A stretch of DNA of 64,000 nt from assembly GCA_948146395.1 (NCBI GenBank), contig OX411548.1, positions 60,221,020-60,285,019 on the forward strand, read 5' to 3'. This DNA is from Fragum whitleyi. Taxonomy: Eukaryota; Mollusca; Bivalvia; Cardiida; Cardiidae. The translations under genes were made by a program, and so were the position numbers. Under the pieces are notes generated by a model, which had not been told where the DNA came from, searched no databases, and saw only the letters and a program-made list of their open reading frames with translations. Shown here one piece after another: positions 24,401 through 30,400 of the stretch (position 1 is the first letter of the stretch; every line of letters starts with the position of its first letter).

Positions 24401-27400
24401 ATGGGTGGATAGATCTCATGGAGGAGAAGTGCAATACTTTTTAGCTCACCTGAGGACATCGTGCTCAAGGTGAGCTTTTGTGATTATTGAATGTCCGTCG
24501 TGGGTCGTCAGGCGTCAACAATCTAAGTGTTTACACTCTAGAGACCACAAATATGAACCAATCATCATGAAACAAATCAAATCAAATAATTTTTATTCAG
24601 GTTATAAGGCCTTCGGCCCATAAACATTTACAAATGAACAATTACAAAACTAGAGTGAGTCTACTAAGTACAGTGTATGATATTGTTTTTGTAATTATTA
24701 TAGCAAAAAGAAATGCGTAAGTGCATTTAAATTAACCGAATTTTACTAACAGTTTTAAATCCATTTAGTGTTTAATTGTGATAAGAAAATAATTGCTAAA
24801 TACAGTGTGGAATATTTCACTTATTTCGGACTATTACTAGTCAGACAACTCAAGCCGGTGTCGTTTTATCACTGGCAGAGTTGTCAGACTTTAAGCACTA
24901 ATTTTTGTCTTCAAAGAATTTCTTTCTAAATTTAAATGCTTCAATAAGAAATTTTAAGGCTCGCACAACAGTCTCTCTGTCATTTAATGTCATAATCCTA
25001 TAAAATTGAGATTCTTTTCTATTAGATAACCAATAATTTGGGAATAATTGTGTTCTAATAAACTCATAACTTTTGCACTGGAAAAACATAAAAAATTCGT
25101 CTTCGACAACTAAAATATTATTTTTAGAATATTTTCGAAACTTGGTCAGAATGAATGTCAGGTCACAAGGATGAACCCTATTGAAAATTGGAAGGATCCA
25201 TGCCATATCACGGGAAAAGGAGCCTAAATGACATTTTTCTTGTTTACACTCTAGAGGCAACAGATATGGCCCAATCTTCATGAAACTTGGTCAGAATGAT
25301 TGTCAGGTCACAAGGATGAAACCTATTGAAAATTTGAAGGATCTGTGCCATATCATGGGAAAAGGAGACTTAATGACATTTTTCTTGTTTACACTCTAGA
25401 GGCCACAATTATGGTCCAATCTTTATGAAACTTGGTCAGAATAATTGTCAGGTCAAAAGGATGGACCCTATCAAAAATGGGAAGGATCTGAGTCATAGCT
25501 CTGGAAAAGGGGGCTTAATGACAATTTCCTTGTTAACGCTCTAGAGGCAACAAATATGGTCCAATCTTTATGAAACTTGGTCAGAATGTTTGTCAGGTCA
25601 TAAGGATGAACTCTAATGAAAATGGGAAGGATCAAGGTCAAATCACAGGAAAAGGGGCCTAAATGACAATTTTCTTGTTTACGCTCTAAAAGGCCACAAA
25701 TATTGTCCAATCTTCATGAAATTTGGTCAGAATGATGGCTAGGTCACAAAGATGAGCCCTATCAAAAATGGGAAAGATTCATGCCATATCACAGGAAAAG
25801 GGGCCTAAATGACAAATTTCTTGTTTACACTCTAGAGGCCACAAATATGGTCCAATCTTTATGAAACTTGGACAGAATGTTTGCCAGGTCACAAGGATGA
25901 ATTCTTTTGAATATGGGAAGGATCTGTGCCATATCATGGGAAAAGGAGCCTTAATGACATTTTTCTTGTTTACACTCCAGAGGCCACAATCATGGTCCAA
26001 TCTTTATGAAACTTGGTCAGAATAATTGTCAGGTCAAAAGGATGGACCCTATCAAAAATGGGAAGGATCTGAGTCATAGCTCTGGAAAAGGGGGCTTAAT
26101 GACAATTTCCTTGTTAACGCTCTAGAGGCAACAAATATGGTCCAATCTTTATGAAACTTGGTCAGAATGTTTGTCAGGTCATAAGGATGAACTCTAATGA
26201 AAATGGGAAGGATCAAGGTCAAATCACAGGAAAAGGGGCCTAAATGACAATTTTCTTGTTTACGCTCTAAAAGGCCACAAATATTGTCCAATCTTCATGA
26301 AATTTGGTCAGAATGATGGCTAGGTCACAAAGATGAGCCCTATCAAAAATGGGAAAGATTCATGCCATATCACAGGAAAAGGGGCCTTAATGACAAATTT
26401 CTTGTTTACACTCTAGAGGCCACAAATATGGTCCAATCTTTATGAAACTTGGACAGAATGTTGGCCAGGTCACAAGGATGAACCCTTTTGAATATGGGAA
26501 GGATCTTTGCCATATCATTGGAAAAGGGGACTTGTTTACACTCTAGAGACCACTAGTTTTAAAAGTACAATTACGACTTTTGCTGGAAAATTTGATAATA
26601 GTTTATTTAGACAAAGATACACAGGTGAGCGATATAGGACCATCATGGTCCTCTTGTTTGTTGAACATAAGTTAAAAATGCAGAATTTAATGCATGTGAA
26701 CAAATTTCAGTTTACAGGTTTTCTGAAAAAATTATGGTTGTTCTGTACAAATTATAATGAACAACAAAAGAAATGTCTCACTAGAACAATTTTATTGTAA
26801 AAAAATATTTTGGTGATAAGGCTTGAATGTTCAATTTTAAATGAACAGTCATTTGCGAAATTGATGTGAAGCACTAATTGTAGCAATGGTTGAGATAACA
26901 GTGATGTGTTTGTCTATGTTGAGCTTCAAAGTAAGGACCCTAAAGGTATGGAGAAAACCAAACTTACTCAAATCTAGACAGTGGTTCGGATGTGATCTCT
27001 GATTGGATGACTGTGTAAAGGCAGGATTTTGAGTGGTTTTAAGTGTTTTGACAGAGACTAAATCAAAAGATAATATCAAAAAACCAAATTTTCTTGTAAA
27101 AATGTGAGATTCTTTCCTTAGTTGCCAATACTATCTGTTTGTGTCATTTAGATGTTCCATAGGTGAATAACTGGTATCTGCCCGAAAAATCTTGGATGTT
27201 TCTAGTGCAAGGATTCCTTAAATGCTTTTTCTCTAGTTTGGGAAGGAATCTAAAAAGCAAACTTTTTGGGGCGGTTTTAGCACCAATACATACTCGAGAA
27301 AAAGGGGAACATTTGCATTGTACAAAATTCCTCTGACAAATTTGTCCCGTGTTAATCAGTGGGTACCAATGCTAAGCACAATACACTTAAACAACCAAGC

Positions 27401-30400
27401 AAAAAAATGATAAAAGGGGTATTTTTCTTAAACTCTGAGGCCAGTTTAATTCATTTTCAGCAAAAATCATCATATGATTCTTAAATTTCACTATTTTCTG
27501 CAATCTAAATACTGCCATGTTTCTTTTGTGGTTCAATAAATTTAAGGTTTAGGTGCCAATTATGAAATGGGCCTATTGTCGAGATTCCCTGCATGACACT
27601 GTAACATGAATCTGCTTGTTGAATTCTTCCTTTAAAGGTGTTAATCTAACAAATCTGTCTAGTTAATTATTTCTACTAGGATTTCAGAGGATTATGAAAT
27701 GAAAGGATTTAAACCCCAGGATCCCTATATAGGACCAAATATAGCATTATGCATCACATTGCCTCTTTATTAAACCAATAACACACATTATTTATTTCAG
27801 CTAACCAACAGAAAGTGCCAATAAGTGATGCAATAAGCTGTAGTGATGTGACAGAGGACTTATCAAGCTTTAACTTCAACTCAGGACTGCCTGGCTTCTT
27901 GAATTCCTTTGGAAGTGATGTTCAGAGACAAATGGAGGTTAGATTATAGAAATTTTATGAATCTGTGCATGACATTTTCACTTTCATATCTGCCTCATAT
28001 ACCTTATTTCTCCTAATAAAAGCTCCCGGGAGGAAATTAATCTAAAATTAGAGAAGAAGTCTCAAAAAGGATCCTAAAATTTAGGCATTTGAAGTTGGTT
28101 TTAGGGGTGCTACTATTAGGGAGGATGCTATTATTAGAGGAAATATGGTAATATTCTTTTTTAGTGTTTAAAAGATACACTGATAGTTGTAAGAACTTTT
28201 TAGTCAAAAGCTTTTAAGCTTTTAGACTTCTAGGCTCCTTACTTTGAGAACAGAAAATATACACATGCTTGGGTATACTTGGGTGACCATGTATCTGAGA
28301 CTTTGAATGAACATTTAGATCAGATGGAAAACAGCTTTTCTTGTTTTGCAAATTTATATAAAATGAATGCTTCAATTCGTCTAAAGCATTTAATCTTGAT
28401 GTATTCTTTGTATTGATAGAGAAAAAGAGAACAAGTAGAAGCATTCACCAAGCAGGCAGTGAAGGAGTTGCAAAAGCATCACAGTCAAAACTGGGTAGTA
28501 CAACAACAATACAGGTTGGGATCTTTAGTTTTTGTGAAATTTATGTAAAATGTAAACCTTCAGTAGTTTTGATTTTGTTAGCAGAATTTTGATAAAAGGT
28601 CACTTTACTCATTGCCAGACAACAAATTTAAGAGTGGTCCAATTTCAAAGAAGATTCAAACTACAGTTTTTAGTTGATGAAATTTCGAAAGAAAATATTC
28701 GTCTTTTGCAGAAGAAAACATTATTAATGAAGAAATCTTTTTGACAAGCATGTTTTCCTAAACTAAATTTCTTCAGGTACATCAAAAGATTATGTTGATA
28801 TGGGTTGGTAGATGTTTCTCAGTTAAGATTTTCTTCACATCTTTTATTTCAGATCAAATGTGGATGTTGAATATAAAACTAAGATGATGCTGGAACTTGA
28901 AGCTCTGGAGAGAGATATTGACTTGCTTAGGGAAGCAGGACAAAAAACTACTGTTAGTACTAGCATTTATATTGCAGTTACTTTTAACATCCAACTTGAA
29001 ATTATGTTCAATGAAAAATTTAAACTAACTCTTGTACATTTAGATTAACATTTGATTAGCCTTTCCAACTGACCTCCCACAATTTTAAATTAGATGTGTG
29101 GATATAGGACACTATAAGCTTTAAGAATCAGACATACTGAGGACAAAAACGATAAAGTATATTTGGCAACCAATCTAATTTCAGGCTTGAATAAGCTTTC
29201 ATAGCCAAGTTAAAGTTATGTGCCCTTTCAGAAAAGAGGGCTTTTATTGCTTAACACTTGTCAGTTGGTTGGTAGGTCTGACAGTCAGTCCATAGACCTT
29301 TTTTGGTCTGGAGCACATCTCAAAAAGTATACAAGCTAGAGAATAGATCTTATTAAGGAGAAGTGCAGCGCACAAGAACCAAAACTGTACTGATCATATT
29401 TCATACTCATAGTTATTGCCCTTTGTTGATTGACAAAGAATCGGCCATCAGCCTGCTCTTACGTTGGGCATAAATTTTTTACAAACATCTCATGTTTACA
29501 ATTTGAACTGACGCATGCCTATGCCAGACCAAGATATTTTTTTTTTATTTGGGTCATAAGCAAAGATTACATGAAAAGCTCTCTATTAGCTCAGCTGTTT
29601 AGGAACAAAACATTGAGGTATTGTCATCACCTTGGTGTTGTTCATATAGATGCTGCGAACTTTGGTCATTTCTCTGTTGTAAAGATATCTTCTTTATACT
29701 TTGCATGTGTGTTCACCATGACAAGAGCTACAGAACTATCAAGGGGCAGCCGAATAATTCTATCAACATTTTTTGTAAGAGTTGTGCACTTTTTTACTTA
29801 GATTTTTTGAATTGTCTAGCACCTGCAGCTGAATTTTTGCATCCATGTGCGATGCTCTTGCTTTAGCATATATTTTCTGACAGTGTTGGCCCTGTAGCAG
29901 GCTGAACTATTTGGCTAGTAAATTTCTTTTTCTTATTGTTTATGCAAATTTTATTTCAAGGACCTATACCAGTTCCAACTAGATGTCTTACACAGAAATC
30001 ATTCCAGACAGACAACAAGGTATACATATTTATCCCCTTTCGATATTTGGTTAGATTGGGTGAAAAAGAATCTTGCGGGATCAAATCTCTAGAATTAAAT
30101 GCAAAATATAAAGAAAGGTCAGGAGCGCTGGTTATGTTGTTGTAAATCATAGAAAGCTTTAAAATTTGAAACATCTTCTTAAATACATTAAGTTCTATGG
30201 CAATTGCAAAGGTCATATTGAAATTATTTATGTAAATATGGGTTACTAGGAGCATGACTTCTTCATCTCAGCATGTATTTAAAAAGATTTTGCTTTTTTC
30301 TTGTCAATTTTGCATAATTTCGTAATTCTTTTGACAAATTACTGCAATCTAAGATCTGAACTTCATGTTCATTTTTGATCTTGGCATTAGCTCATTGAAG

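Noticed and set aside
24898..25281. A 127-codon - strand frame as a host gene
   Set aside because: Its start lies in family A core and the rest is a truncated LINE end.
25471..26291. Identical 79-codon frames (25471-25710 and 26052-26291)
   Set aside because: They are copies of family A core monomers, not genes; their identity only reflects the tandem duplication.
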